DNA from: Clostridia bacterium
GTDB taxonomy: Bacteria; Bacillota; Clostridia; Christensenellales; Borkfalkiaceae
Assembly (NCBI GenBank): GCA_017501885.1
Contig: JAFVWA010000257.1
Location: 1-38,591 of the forward strand
DNA length: 38,591 nt
Direction of reading: 5' to 3'
The position numbers and the translations under genes were made by a program. Below, piece after piece: positions 24,482 through 33,815 of this stretch; position 1 is the first letter of the stretch; each line of letters starts with the position of its first letter. The notes below the pieces were generated by a model. The model was given only the letters and a program-made list of their open reading frames with translations. It made no database searches and was not told where the DNA came from.

Positions 24482-25222
24482 ATGAAAAGAAAGTTTAAGA
24501 TATCCATTATAACAAACCTTATCATATTTGCAGTAGTGTTTTCGGTGCTTGCAGTAACGGTTATACCGCAAAGTTATGAACCTATAAGTGCCAACGGCGA
24601 GATAAAAGCAATATATAACGGGGATAGGTCCAAGCCAAACGTTTCGCTCATGTTTAACGTTTACGAAAATACTTCGGTGGTAAACGCCATAATGCAAGAA
24701 CTCGACAAACGAAACTTAAAAGCCACCTTTTTCGTGGGCGGTTGTTGGGCGGACGATAATGGGGATATGCTAAACTTATTAGTTAAAAACGGGCACGAAA
24801 TAGCAAACCACGGCTATTTTCATAAAGACCATAAAAAACTCTCATACGACGATAATTTAGAAGAAATTCGTCTAACAGGCGCGATAGTAAAGGCGTTATG
24901 TGGGGAAACTCCAACCTTGTTTGCACCGCCTTCGGGCAGTTTTTCACAAAATACGTTAAGTAGTGCAAACAAACTCGGTTATAAAGTTATAATGTGGAGT
25001 AAAGACACCATTGATTGGCGAGATAGCGACGTAAAACTAATTGTCAAGCGTGCGACGAATAACGTTACAAACGGTGATTTAATTTTAATGCACCCAAAAG
25101 AACACTCGCTAAAAGCGCTTCCGCAAATTCTCGATTACTTTGAAAAAATCGGATTAAAACAAGTAAAAGTGAGCCAAAATATAGGTGCTTATCAAGATTT
25201 AGGAGAAAATAATGACGTATAG
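24482..25222 (+). CDS. YlxY-like polysaccharide deacetylase-family protein
   Basis: This 246-residue exported or membrane-anchored protein has one N-terminal hydrophobic segment (about 9-30) and a NodB-type domain. HGYFHKDH holds the metal-binding His pair, and LFAPPSGSF and WSKDTIDWRD are later family motifs. The first motif, normally TFDDGP, reads MFNVYENT, so the catalytic and metal Asp residues are absent. I recall the same FNVY pattern in YlxY-type sporulation-related proteins, so this is likely a family trait, and deacetylase activity is doubtful. Position after pnp and before an M16 peptidase equals ylxY in Bacillus. AAAGGGGT is a good ribosome site. Confidence 0.8.
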   Translation: MKRKFKISIITNLIIFAVVFSVLAVTVIPQSYEPISANGEIKAIYNGDRSKPNVSLMFNVYENTSVVNAIMQELDKRNLKATFFVGGCWADDNGDMLNLLVKNGHEIANHGYFHKDHKKLSYDDNLEEIRLTGAIVKALCGETPTLFAPPSGSFSQNTLSSANKLGYKVIMWSKDTIDWRDSDVKLIVKRATNNVTNGDLILMHPKEHSLKALPQILDYFEKIGLKQVKVSQNIGAYQDLGENNDV

Positions 25223-26453
25223 CAAAAGATATGAAAACGGATTAAGGCTTATCATTGAAAAAATGGAAGGTCTATTTTCCGTAAGCGCAGGCGTAATAGT
25301 TGGCACGGGAAGTATTAACGAAAGCCCAGCGGAAAACGGAATTTCACACTTTATTGAACATTGTGTTTTCAAAGGCACGGAAAAGCGTTCGGCTTTTGAG
25401 ATTTCCGATTATATAGATGGAATAGGCGCAAGTATAAACGCATTTACATCAAAAGAGATAACTTGCTACTACACAAAGTCTACAAGCGAGCATGCAAACG
25501 AAACGTTAGAAGTGTTATCTGATATATTCTTTAATTCTAAGTTTGATAAGGCAGAATTAGAAAAAGAAAAAGGGGTAATTTTAGAAGAAATACACATGTC
25601 CGAAGATTCTCCCGAAGACGTGCTTTTTGATATGTTATCCGAAAGTTTTTATGGCAAAACGGGGTTAGGACAAACTATTTTAGGACCTGCAAGTAATATC
25701 CGTCACTTTACCAAAAAAGACGTTGACGACTATATGGACAAGTATTACACAGCCGATAACGTAGTAATCTCAGTCGCAGGAAACGTTGACGTCAAGGAAA
25801 TAGAACAAGCGGTTGATTTATACTTTGCTAAAAAGTTCACAAGAATTAAATGCGCCAACAAAACGGGCGTAGTTCAAACTCAAACTAATAATTTATATAA
25901 GTATAAGAAAATTGAGCAAGCACACGTAGGACTTGCAATGCCATCTTTTTCGATGACAGACGATAGAAAAGACGCCTTAAACGTTGCAAGCATAATTTTT
26001 GGCGGCGGAATGAGCAGTAGACTTTTCCAAAAAATAAGAGAACAAATGGGACTTGCATATAGCGTGTATTCGTATTTGTCGGCATATGCTAACCAAGGGG
26101 TTATAGAAATATATGCAGGCGTAAACCCCGATTCGCGTGATAAAGCCACCCAAAAAATTATTGAAGAAATCAAGCGCCTTAAAGATGAAGGCATAACCGA
26201 GCAAGAGTTTTTGCGTGGGCGCGAACAAATAAAAAGTTCGTTTATAATGAGTAGAGAAAGCACGTCTTCGCAAATGCTGATGTTTGGTAAATATATGCTT
26301 TACATGAATGAAGAATTTAGCGTAGAGCAAAAGATAAAAGACTTTGAACGTTTAACCAAAAAACAAGTAGAAAGCGCAATCGAACAGAGTTTTGATTTAA
26401 GCCAAATGGCATGCGCAACCTTTGGACCAAAACGCACGGCGTTAAAGGTGTAA
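25212..26453 (+). CDS. M16-family zinc metallopeptidase (MlpA/YmxG-like)
   Basis: This 413-residue peptidase is of the insulinase/processing-peptidase family. The inverted zinc motif HFIEH is at residues 46-50 (H46, E49, H50), and the distant Glu lies in ILEEIHM (about 125-126). The second, inactive-type half contains GGMSSRLFQKIREQMGLAYSVYS, which is typical of these proteins. There is no signal peptide, so it is probably cytoplasmic. Its start overlaps the ylxY-like gene by 11 bases, with AGGAG before the ATG. Bacillus has mlpA in the same place. A terminator follows. Confidence 0.9.
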   Translation: MTYSKRYENGLRLIIEKMEGLFSVSAGVIVGTGSINESPAENGISHFIEHCVFKGTEKRSAFEISDYIDGIGASINAFTSKEITCYYTKSTSEHANETLEVLSDIFFNSKFDKAELEKEKGVILEEIHMSEDSPEDVLFDMLSESFYGKTGLGQTILGPASNIRHFTKKDVDDYMDKYYTADNVVISVAGNVDVKEIEQAVDLYFAKKFTRIKCANKTGVVQTQTNNLYKYKKIEQAHVGLAMPSFSMTDDRKDALNVASIIFGGGMSSRLFQKIREQMGLAYSVYSYLSAYANQGVIEIYAGVNPDSRDKATQKIIEEIKRLKDEGITEQEFLRGREQIKSSFIMSRESTSSQMLMFGKYMLYMNEEFSVEQKIKDFERLTKKQVESAIEQSFDLSQMACATFGPKRTALKV

Positions 26454-26467
26454 AAAACAAGAAAAAT

Positions 26468-26503
26468 AAAAGACTTTCGTTTTTAATGCGGAAGTCTTTT
26501 TTT
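26468..26503 (+). terminator. Terminator after the M16 peptidase
   Basis: AAAAGACTTTCG pairs with CGGAAGTCTTTT (12 bp, one G-T pair, 9-base loop) and runs into TTTTTTT. Confidence 0.88.
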
Positions 26504-26548
26504 ATGCTCTTATAGAATATATTTAATATATCGAAGATAGGAGCGTTT

Positions 26549-27541
26549 ATGAAAATAGTAAGGGCATCGTCAGCAATATTAGGAATACTTTGTGTAGTTT
26601 TTTGCGTTTTGCTTGGCGGAAAAATATCGAATACACCAAAGCAATTAAAAAGTAGCCCCAAGCAAACGGTTATAACTCTCTGGCACGTAGACACTTTTGA
26701 GGGTGGGCAAGGTTCAAGAAAGCAATTTTTGTTAAAAACCGCAAGGCGATTAGAAAGTGTAGAGCAAGGGGTTTTAGTATCTGTAATAGAGCATACGCCC
26801 GAAAGTATAAAAGACGCTTTTGACAAAGGTCAAATTCCCGATATGGTATCTTATGCGAACGGAATTCGCGTGGAGAACTTAAAAGAGATTTCAATTAACT
26901 TAGCGTTCAGCGGTGGTAACGTAGACGGCAAAACGTATGCCCTGCCGTGGTGTAGGGGCGGTTACGTGGTAATTGCTAAAAAGTCAAGTAAAGTAAACGT
27001 AACTGAAAATGCTTTTGAAAATATGATAGTGTCAAAAGGAGCGTTTAATCAGCCGTTATGCGCCTTAGCGTTAGAAGAAATAAGGGTAAAGAACATTAAA
27101 ATTCTTTCCCCGCAAGATGCTTTTTGGGAATTTGTCAACAGTAAAGACGGAGTAATGATAGGAACGCAAAGAGATATCGTCAGAGCAAACAACTTGAATT
27201 TAGAAATATCAAGCCGTCCTTTAACTAAGTTTAACGACCTTTTTCAATACGTAAGCGTTACAACTAACGACCAAGCAAAAAATATGCTTTGTCAAAAATA
27301 TTTAAGCGTATTGTTTTCGTTGGAAACTCAAAAAGAGTTAACAAATTTATCAATGCTTAGTAATTACTATTCCATTGGCTTTGAAAACGAACATCTTCAA
27401 AAATTGCAACAACTTAACAGTTTTAGCACCTTATCCGCGTTTGCCGATAGCCTTACCTTAAAAAACGTGCATTCACTTTCTGAGGACGTAGTAAGCGGAC
27501 AAATTAATATGCTTGATAAATTAAAAAATTTGACGGTATAA
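26549..27541 (+). CDS. Extracellular solute-binding-type protein, orphan
   Basis: This 330-residue protein has an N-terminal hydrophobic segment (about 7-24) and a periplasmic-binding-type fold suggested by VITLWHVDTFEGGQGSRKQF near residue 45 and by the central GKTYALPWCRGGYVV, both like family 1 solute-binding proteins. There are Cys residues in the hydrophobic segment, but no clean lipobox, so it may stay membrane-anchored. No ABC permease or ATPase gene is next to it. A terminator lies before it and a promoter after it, so it is a single-gene unit. The ribosome site is AGGAG. Ligand and role are unknown; it could be a sensor or a stray transporter part. Confidence 0.65.
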   Translation: MKIVRASSAILGILCVVFCVLLGGKISNTPKQLKSSPKQTVITLWHVDTFEGGQGSRKQFLLKTARRLESVEQGVLVSVIEHTPESIKDAFDKGQIPDMVSYANGIRVENLKEISINLAFSGGNVDGKTYALPWCRGGYVVIAKKSSKVNVTENAFENMIVSKGAFNQPLCALALEEIRVKNIKILSPQDAFWEFVNSKDGVMIGTQRDIVRANNLNLEISSRPLTKFNDLFQYVSVTTNDQAKNMLCQKYLSVLFSLETQKELTNLSMLSNYYSIGFENEHLQKLQQLNSFSTLSAFADSLTLKNVHSLSEDVVSGQINMLDKLKNLTV

Positions 27542-27543
27542 CC

Positions 27544-27572
27544 TTGAAAAAATAACAAAAATATAGTAGAAT
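27544..27572 (+). promoter_or_regulatory. Promoter of the murB-whiA-dnaE operon
   Basis: TTGAAA (27544-27549), a 17-base spacer and TAGAAT (27567-27572), 15 bases before the murB ATG. It begins directly after the stop of the solute-binding gene. Confidence 0.78.
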
Positions 27573-27587
27573 GATATAAGGAGTCAT

Positions 27588-28484
27588 ATGGACTTTAAAG
27601 AGCAATTAAAAAGTCTTTACGCAATAACTTTATCCGAAGACGAACCTATGAGCGAGCATACGGGTTACGGGGTAGGAGGAAAAGCAAAATACTTTGTAAC
27701 AGTTTATTCTGCTCGCGCGCTTTCACAAGTCATGCAACTTTGTGATGAACACAGGGTTAAATATAAAATAATAGGCAACGGCACAAACCTTTTATTTAGC
27801 GATAAAGGGTTTGAAGGGGTTGTTATAAGCCTAAAAGGGCTAAGCGTTATCACTCATGAAAACGGAATAGTAAGGGCAACGGCAGGCGTTAGGCTTTGCG
27901 ACTTAGTGCTGTTTTCGGCAGAGTTTGGATTGTTTGGTGGAGAAACGCTTGTAGGTATACCTGCAACTGTCGGTGGAGCAACCGTAATGAACGCAGGGGC
28001 ATACGGTTATAGCATTTCAGACTTCATACAAAGCGTAACCACAGTAAAGAAAGGAAAACTCATTAAATACGATAAAAACCAATGCGGTTTTTCATATAGA
28101 CGTAGCGTTTTTCAAAATAGAAAAGAAGCGATTATAAGCGTTGATTTTCGTTTTAAGCAAGGAAAGGGGAAGGAGATTCCGCAAGAACTTATAAAACGCT
28201 GTAAACAAATAAGAAACAACGTTCAACCAAAAGGCAAAAGTTGTGGTTCGGTTTTCAAAAATCCAAACGGCGACTATGCGGGTAGGCTTATAGAATGCGC
28301 AGGACTTAAAGGGTATTCGGTTGGTAATGCAAGCATATCCTTAAAACACGCAAATTTTATAATTACTAAAAAGGGCGCAACGGCAGAGCAAGTTTATAAG
28401 CTTATAACGTCCGTTCAAAAAATTGTAAAAGAAAAATTCGGCATTTCGCTTACAAGAGAAGTGGAGTTAGTCGGGGAGTTTTAA
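27588..28484 (+). CDS. murB: UDP-N-acetylmuramate dehydrogenase
   Basis: This 298-residue FAD enzyme reduces UDP-GlcNAc-enolpyruvate to UDP-MurNAc with NADPH in peptidoglycan synthesis. FAD-domain motifs are IIGNGTNLLFSDKG and GIPATVGGATVMNAGAYG. SYRRSVFQ and SCGSVFKNP follow, with the proton-donor Ser, and the C-terminal REVELVG has the catalytic Glu. It lacks the extra loop of E. coli MurB, so it is the short type II form. AAGGAG precedes the ATG. The stop overlaps the PHP gene by one base. Confidence 0.96.
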   Translation: MDFKEQLKSLYAITLSEDEPMSEHTGYGVGGKAKYFVTVYSARALSQVMQLCDEHRVKYKIIGNGTNLLFSDKGFEGVVISLKGLSVITHENGIVRATAGVRLCDLVLFSAEFGLFGGETLVGIPATVGGATVMNAGAYGYSISDFIQSVTTVKKGKLIKYDKNQCGFSYRRSVFQNRKEAIISVDFRFKQGKGKEIPQELIKRCKQIRNNVQPKGKSCGSVFKNPNGDYAGRLIECAGLKGYSVGNASISLKHANFIITKKGATAEQVYKLITSVQKIVKEKFGISLTREVELVGEF

Positions 28485-29260
28485 TGAATTTAACGGCAGA
28501 TTTTCATACGCATACCACGTATAGCCACGGTAAAGGCACGGTTTTGCAAAATGCAATCGTTGCTAAAGAAAAGGGGCTTCAAATGGTCGGAATAACCGAC
28601 CATGGTTTTGCGCACTCTGTTTTTGGTCTGTCTAAAAGAAAAATCCCCGATTTAATAAACGATTGCAAGAATGCTACCGAAAAAACGGGAGTAAAAGTTT
28701 TAGTCGGTATTGAGGCAAATCTTACGTCTACAAAAGGCGACGTTGACTTAAAGCCTAATCTTTACGATAAGTTTGATATCTTTCTTGCAGGCATTCATAA
28801 AATGATTTTATTTAAGCCGGGCAGTTGGTTTTCTTTTGGAATACCCAATTTAATGTATTCCACCTTTAATGCAAAAACCGCGCCTAAAAGTCTTGTTAAA
28901 AGAACGACAAAAGCGGTGATTGAAGCAATTAAGAAAAATCCAATCGACGTTGTAACACACCTTAATTTTTGCAGTTATTTAGACCCCGTTGAAGTTGCAA
29001 AGGTTGCAGCCGACTACGGCACTTATATAGAACTCAATTCCAAGAAAGTACATTTAAGCGACGAAGACCTTTTCGCCGTTTATAACACGGGCGTTCGTTT
29101 TGTAATTGATTCTGACGCACATTCGCCTGACAGAGTGGGGGAAATATCTTTAATAGAGCAAACTTTAAAAAGGACAAACTTTCCAATAGATAGAATTGAT
29201 AATATCGACGGAAAACTTCCGTCTTTCCGCTTTAAGGCGTTTAAGGAGAAATCGTTATGA
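28484..29260 (+). CDS. PHP-domain metal-dependent phosphohydrolase
   Basis: This 258-residue protein of the PHP family is probably a phosphatase or phosphoesterase with a trinuclear metal site. Motifs are ADFHTHTTYSHG (H8, H10, H15), GITDHG (D39, H40), GIEAN, THLNF and DSDAHSPDR. It resembles YcdX-type and histidinol-phosphatase-like proteins, but no histidine genes are present. It is coupled on both sides (TAATG with murB, ATGA with whiA). A PHP gene next to murB occurs in other Clostridia. The substrate is unknown. Confidence 0.88.
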   Translation: MNLTADFHTHTTYSHGKGTVLQNAIVAKEKGLQMVGITDHGFAHSVFGLSKRKIPDLINDCKNATEKTGVKVLVGIEANLTSTKGDVDLKPNLYDKFDIFLAGIHKMILFKPGSWFSFGIPNLMYSTFNAKTAPKSLVKRTTKAVIEAIKKNPIDVVTHLNFCSYLDPVEVAKVAADYGTYIELNSKKVHLSDEDLFAVYNTGVRFVIDSDAHSPDRVGEISLIEQTLKRTNFPIDRIDNIDGKLPSFRFKAFKEKSL

Positions 29261-30207
29261 GTTTTGCAGACAACGTAAAACAAGAACTCTTGTCAAAACC
29301 CATAAAGGACACTCATTGTAAAATAGCCTTTTTGGCAGGCATAGTTCGTGGCTCAGGCGTATTATTTGAAAAGGACGACGAATACGGAATTGACGTAAGA
29401 GTTCCGTCAGAAGAATGCGCCTTTACTGTAACTATGCTTTTAAAAAGTTTGTTTAACTACGACGTGCGCGAAGTTTCTATTATGGAAAACACTTTATCTA
29501 AGAAAGATAAATACGTCATAACCATATCAGGCAAAGGCTCAATGCACGTATTTAAGTCGCTTGGAATCTTTAAAGAAGAAAATAACGAGTTAAGTTTAAA
29601 CCTTCACCTTTTTGACGAGATAACAAAAAAAGACTGTTGTTTAAGGTCGTTTTTTAAGGGGTTATTTATCGCAACGGGAAGTTGTACCATACCCGACTCG
29701 TCAAACAAAAACACCCACACGGGGTATCACTTAGAGTTTAACTTTTCACATAGCGCGCCTGCTTCTGCGACGTCTAATAAACTCATTAGACTTGGTCTTA
29801 ATCCAAAGATAACAAGGCGCAAAGGCTACCTTATGGTATACGTAAAGTCAGCCGAAGAAATAAAAGACTTTTTGGCGTTTGTTAACGCCCCAAAAGCCGT
29901 TTTAGCCATAACCGATTTAATGATAAATAGGGAACTTTCAAACAACAGTAATCGTCAAAAGAACTGCGACTTAGGAAATCTTAATCGTCAAGTAGAAGCG
30001 GTTGCAAAGCAAGTTGAAGCAATTAAAAAGATAAAAGAAGAAAAGGGGCTTGATAGTCTAAAAAGCGACTTAAAGCAAGTGGCTATCGCAAGGTTAGAAA
30101 ACCCCGACGAATCTTTGAGCGAACTGGCTGAAAGATTAGTTATAAGCAAAAGTTGTCTTAATCACCGTTTGAGAAAAATCGTTTGCATAGCAAACGGTAA
30201 GGAGTAA
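29257..30207 (+). CDS. whiA: DNA-binding protein WhiA
   Basis: This 316-residue protein combines a LAGLIDADG-like N-terminal domain, with AFLAGIVRGSG, and a C-terminal helix-turn-helix, with SELAERLVISKSCLNHRLRKI. NRQKNCDLGNLNRQ is a WhiA signature. WhiA controls sporulation genes in Streptomyces and affects cell division and chromosome segregation in Bacillus. In most Bacillota it follows rapZ and yvcK; both are missing here between the PHP gene and whiA. It overlaps the PHP gene by four bases. Confidence 0.95.
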   Translation: MSFADNVKQELLSKPIKDTHCKIAFLAGIVRGSGVLFEKDDEYGIDVRVPSEECAFTVTMLLKSLFNYDVREVSIMENTLSKKDKYVITISGKGSMHVFKSLGIFKEENNELSLNLHLFDEITKKDCCLRSFFKGLFIATGSCTIPDSSNKNTHTGYHLEFNFSHSAPASATSNKLIRLGLNPKITRRKGYLMVYVKSAEEIKDFLAFVNAPKAVLAITDLMINRELSNNSNRQKNCDLGNLNRQVEAVAKQVEAIKKIKEEKGLDSLKSDLKQVAIARLENPDESLSELAERLVISKSCLNHRLRKIVCIANGKE

Positions 30208-30211
30208 AGTC

Positions 30212-33200
30212 ATGTCAGACTTCGTTCATCTTCATCTTCATACCGAATACAGTTTGTTGGACGGCGCAACCCGAATAGACAAGCTTTTTAAGGCTTGCAA
30301 ACAAAAGGGCATGAATACCGTTGCAATAACCGACCATGGAAATATGTTCGGTTCGCTTTACTTTGCAGAAGAAGCCAAAAAAGCAGGCATAAAAGCAATT
30401 ATAGGTTGCGAAATGTATGTTTGCGACGATTATAAAGTTCAAACGGGAAAACCCGACTACGACCACCTTGTTTTGATTTGTAAGAATAAACAAGGCTATA
30501 AAAACTTAGTAAAACTTGATTCAATAGCCTACGTAGATGGATTTTACTATAAGCCGAGAATAGATTACAAAACACTTGCCGAGTATAGCGAAGGCTTAGT
30601 TTGTCTTTCAGGATGTCTTGCAGGTAGAGTAGCAAAGAGGTTAATTGAAAACGATTATGAAGGCGCAAAAAAGACGGCGCTATACTTAAAAGACGTTTAT
30701 AAAGACGATTTTTATTTGGAAATTCAAGACCACGGCTTAGCAGACCAAAAAAAGATAAACCCACTTTTAATCAGGTTGTCTGAAGAAACGGGCATACCAC
30801 TCGTTGCTACAAACGACGTGCATTATTTAGAGCAAGACGATGCGGAAATGCAAGACGTAGTTATGTGCATAAGCATGAAAACTACTTTTGACGATCCCAA
30901 AAGACTCAAAATGGAAAGCGACCAGTCTTACCTAAAAAGTCCCGAAGAAATGTCAACACTCTTTTCATACTTGCCACAAGCGATTGAAAACACGGTAAAA
31001 ATAGCCGATAAAGTAACCGAAGAAGTGTTTAATCTTACGCCAAAGGGCGATCCTATAAGAGACGATTCTTTAATTCCAAAATATACCCCTGACGACGGAA
31101 GCACGCCAAAAGAGTATTTGAGAAAGCTTACCGAAGAAGGCTTAAAGAAAAAGTATAAAGAAATAACCCCCGAAATTCGCGAAAGGGTGGAATACGAGTT
31201 TGACGTTATAAGTTCAATGGGCTTTTGCGACTATTACCTTATAGTTTGGGACTTCATAAACTACGCAAGAAGCGTAGGAATACCCGTAGGCGCAGGACGT
31301 GGCTCGGGTGTATCGAGTATAGTTGCTTATTCGATAGGAATAACCGACGTTGAACCATTAAAATATCAACTCATTTTCGAAAGATTCTTAAACCGCGAAC
31401 GCGTTAGCATGCCTGACTTTGACGTTGACATTTCCGATGCTCGTCGCGGGGAAGTAGTAGAATACGTGCGCAACAAATACGGCTCGGATAGAGTAGCGCA
31501 AATCGTGACGTTTGGAACGCTTGCTTCAAAAGCGGCAATTAAGGACGTTGCGAGAGTTTACCGCGTTCCCTATTCGGAAACGGATAAAATAACCAAACTT
31601 ATGGACGGAAAAAGTAACATTGCCCAAAGTTTTGGCTTTGCACTTAATAAGGACGGCGAAGACGTAAGCGTTCCCGAAATTAAGCAAATGTATGCCCAAG
31701 ATTCAACCGTTAAAAAGGTTGTCGATATGGCTTTGAAGGTCGAAGGGCTTCCAAGAAACACGTCAATGCACGCAGCAGGCGTAGTTATATGCGAAAAGCC
31801 TATCATGGAAAACGTTCCACTTCAAAGAAACGGCGAAGACGTTACTACGCAGTTTGACATGATAGAAGTTGAAGCGCTCGGTATGTTAAAAATGGACTTC
31901 TTAGGTTTAAGAACTTTAACCGACGTTCAGCTCGCTTGCACTTACGTAGAAGAAAATACGGGAAGACACATCGATTTTCACGAGATAGGCTATGAAGACG
32001 AGGGGACTTACGACCTTATAGGTCAAGGCGAAACGGACGGTGTATTCCAGCTTGAAAGTCCAGGCATGAAAAGGTTCATGAAAGAATTAAAGCCAAGCAC
32101 CTTTGAAGACATTATCGCGGGTATTTCGCTTTATCGTCCAGGTCCAATGGATTCTATTCCAGACTATATAAAAAACAAACATAACCCTGACAAAGTTACG
32201 TATGACCACGAATTGTTAGAGCCAATCTTAAAAAATAGTTACGGCATACTCGTCTACCAAGAACAAGTTATGCAGATATGTCAATCACTTGGCGGATTTA
32301 CTTTAGGCCACGCCGACGTCGTTAGAAAGGCGATGGGTAAAAAGAAGATTGAAATAATGGAACAGCAAAAAAGCATATTCGTTTACGGTGGTATCAACGA
32401 AAGCACAGGACAACCTGTTGACGGTGCTATAAAACGTGGTGTTCCAGAAGACGTTGCTATCAAGGTTTACGACAACATGAAGCCTTTCGCAAGATATGCG
32501 TTTAACAAATCACACGCAGCGGCATACGCCGTTCTTGCATACCAAACGGCATTCCTTAAAAAGTATTACGAAGTGGAATTTTTCTGTTCGCTTCTAAATA
32601 ACCGCCTTGATAAGATAGAAGAACTTTCTAAATATCTCACCTATCTAAAAACCAAAAACATAAAAGTTTTACCACCTGACGTAAACAAGAGTAAAGCGCT
32701 TTTCTCTTGTGAAAACGGTGGAATCCGTTTTGGTCTTGTAGGCTTAAAGAACGTTGGACAAGCAGTTGTAGAGGCAGTTGTTGAAGAACGTGAGAAAAAC
32801 GGTGATTTCAAATCGTTTGACGATTTTATAAACAGAACCGTAAACACGGGCGCAAACAAGAGAATGGTGGAAAGCCTAATTCTTGCAGGCGCGTTTGATA
32901 CGCTTGGCAAAAACCGCAGAGTGCTTATGGAAGTTTCTGCCGACTACATGGAAAGGGTAGCGAGCGCAGAAAAGAATAAAAATCAAATGCAAATAAGCAT
33001 ATTTGGAACGCTCTTGGAAAAGGACGACGGTTTGGAAATTAACTACCCAAATCTTCCTGAATTTTCTTCGAAAGAAAAACTAACCTACGAAAGGTCGGTT
33101 GTCGGTATATATCTATCAGGTCACCCGTTAAGCGACTATAAAGAACAATTTGATAGGTTCTCGTTTAACACAGGACTTTTGGACTACTACGAAGAAGACG

Positions 33201-33733
33201 AAGACGGGAATAAACATTACACCGAAGTAAAAGACGGGCAACACGTTTTGATGGGCGGAATTATATCAGAGTATAAGCGCTTAGCAACAAAGAGCGGACA
33301 AACTATGGCGTTCGTAACCATTGAAGACTTGTATGGCAAAATAGAAGTTATAGTGTTCCCGCAAGCATTTGACAGGTCGAGAGCATTTCTTAACGAAGAA
33401 CAAATAGTTAGAGTATCTGGAAGACTACAAATAAAAGACGGAGTTCCGCAAATAATAGCTGATGAGATTACTGAGATTGAAGTCAAAGAAACACATCAAG
33501 AAGTAACCGAAAAAGAATATATGGGACTGATTATTCCAAACGGCGACCAAGACATCTTAAATAAGGTGTTAGACGTTTGCGAAAGTTATCCTGGCGACAT
33601 TCCTGTAATAGTAGCGCTAAACGGAAAAAAATATAGCGCAAAATCTTCCGTGAGAAAGGTTGAAGGTTTGCTCGTGGAACTAAAACAATATTTGAAAGAC
33701 GAGGAAATTATATTTTTCAAAAAAAAGTCTTAA
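30212..33733 (+). CDS. dnaE: DNA polymerase III alpha subunit (DnaE)
   Basis: This 1173-residue replicative or error-prone-type polymerase has an N-terminal PHP domain (VHLHLHTEYSLLDGATR and NDVHYLE), then the polymerase core with catalytic PDFDVD at residues 401-406 and GRGSGVSSIVAYSIGI. The finger region contains GRHIDFHE and SLYRPGPMDSIPDYI. A C-terminal OB-fold (about 1000-1090) has GGIISEYKRLATKSGQ. The exonuclease domain of PolC is absent, as expected for DnaE. AAGGAG lies before the ATG. The order whiA-dnaE-pfkA is familiar from Clostridia. Confidence 0.97.
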   Translation: MSDFVHLHLHTEYSLLDGATRIDKLFKACKQKGMNTVAITDHGNMFGSLYFAEEAKKAGIKAIIGCEMYVCDDYKVQTGKPDYDHLVLICKNKQGYKNLVKLDSIAYVDGFYYKPRIDYKTLAEYSEGLVCLSGCLAGRVAKRLIENDYEGAKKTALYLKDVYKDDFYLEIQDHGLADQKKINPLLIRLSEETGIPLVATNDVHYLEQDDAEMQDVVMCISMKTTFDDPKRLKMESDQSYLKSPEEMSTLFSYLPQAIENTVKIADKVTEEVFNLTPKGDPIRDDSLIPKYTPDDGSTPKEYLRKLTEEGLKKKYKEITPEIRERVEYEFDVISSMGFCDYYLIVWDFINYARSVGIPVGAGRGSGVSSIVAYSIGITDVEPLKYQLIFERFLNRERVSMPDFDVDISDARRGEVVEYVRNKYGSDRVAQIVTFGTLASKAAIKDVARVYRVPYSETDKITKLMDGKSNIAQSFGFALNKDGEDVSVPEIKQMYAQDSTVKKVVDMALKVEGLPRNTSMHAAGVVICEKPIMENVPLQRNGEDVTTQFDMIEVEALGMLKMDFLGLRTLTDVQLACTYVEENTGRHIDFHEIGYEDEGTYDLIGQGETDGVFQLESPGMKRFMKELKPSTFEDIIAGISLYRPGPMDSIPDYIKNKHNPDKVTYDHELLEPILKNSYGILVYQEQVMQICQSLGGFTLGHADVVRKAMGKKKIEIMEQQKSIFVYGGINESTGQPVDGAIKRGVPEDVAIKVYDNMKPFARYAFNKSHAAAYAVLAYQTAFLKKYYEVEFFCSLLNNRLDKIEELSKYLTYLKTKNIKVLPPDVNKSKALFSCENGGIRFGLVGLKNVGQAVVEAVVEEREKNGDFKSFDDFINRTVNTGANKRMVESLILAGAFDTLGKNRRVLMEVSADYMERVASAEKNKNQMQISIFGTLLEKDDGLEINYPNLPEFSSKEKLTYERSVVGIYLSGHPLSDYKEQFDRFSFNTGLLDYYEEDEDGNKHYTEVKDGQHVLMGGIISEYKRLATKSGQTMAFVTIEDLYGKIEVIVFPQAFDRSRAFLNEEQIVRVSGRLQIKDGVPQIIADEITEIEVKETHQEVTEKEYMGLIIPNGDQDILNKVLDVCESYPGDIPVIVALNGKKYSAKSSVRKVEGLLVELKQYLKDEEIIFFKKKS

Positions 33734-33749
33734 AAGTATAATAAAAAAA

Positions 33750-33764
33750 GTGGAAATATTCCAC
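33750..33764. repeat. Inverted repeat over the pfkA -35 box (candidate operator)
   Basis: GTGGAA-ATA-TTCCAC is a perfect 6-bp palindrome whose left arm contains the -35 hexamer TGGAAA. No T run follows, so it is not a good terminator for dnaE. A repressor binding here would block RNA polymerase (inference). Confidence 0.55.
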
Positions 33765-33779
33765 GCGATATGATAAAAT
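33751..33779 (+). promoter_or_regulatory. Promoter of pfkA
   Basis: TGGAAA (33751-33756), a 17-base spacer and TAAAAT (33774-33779), with TATGATAAAAT giving extra -10 context. The pfkA ATG is 36 bases further on. Confidence 0.68.
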
Positions 33780-33815
33780 AAATCTAATATCGTCCTACGT
33801 TAAGGAGATTTACAA

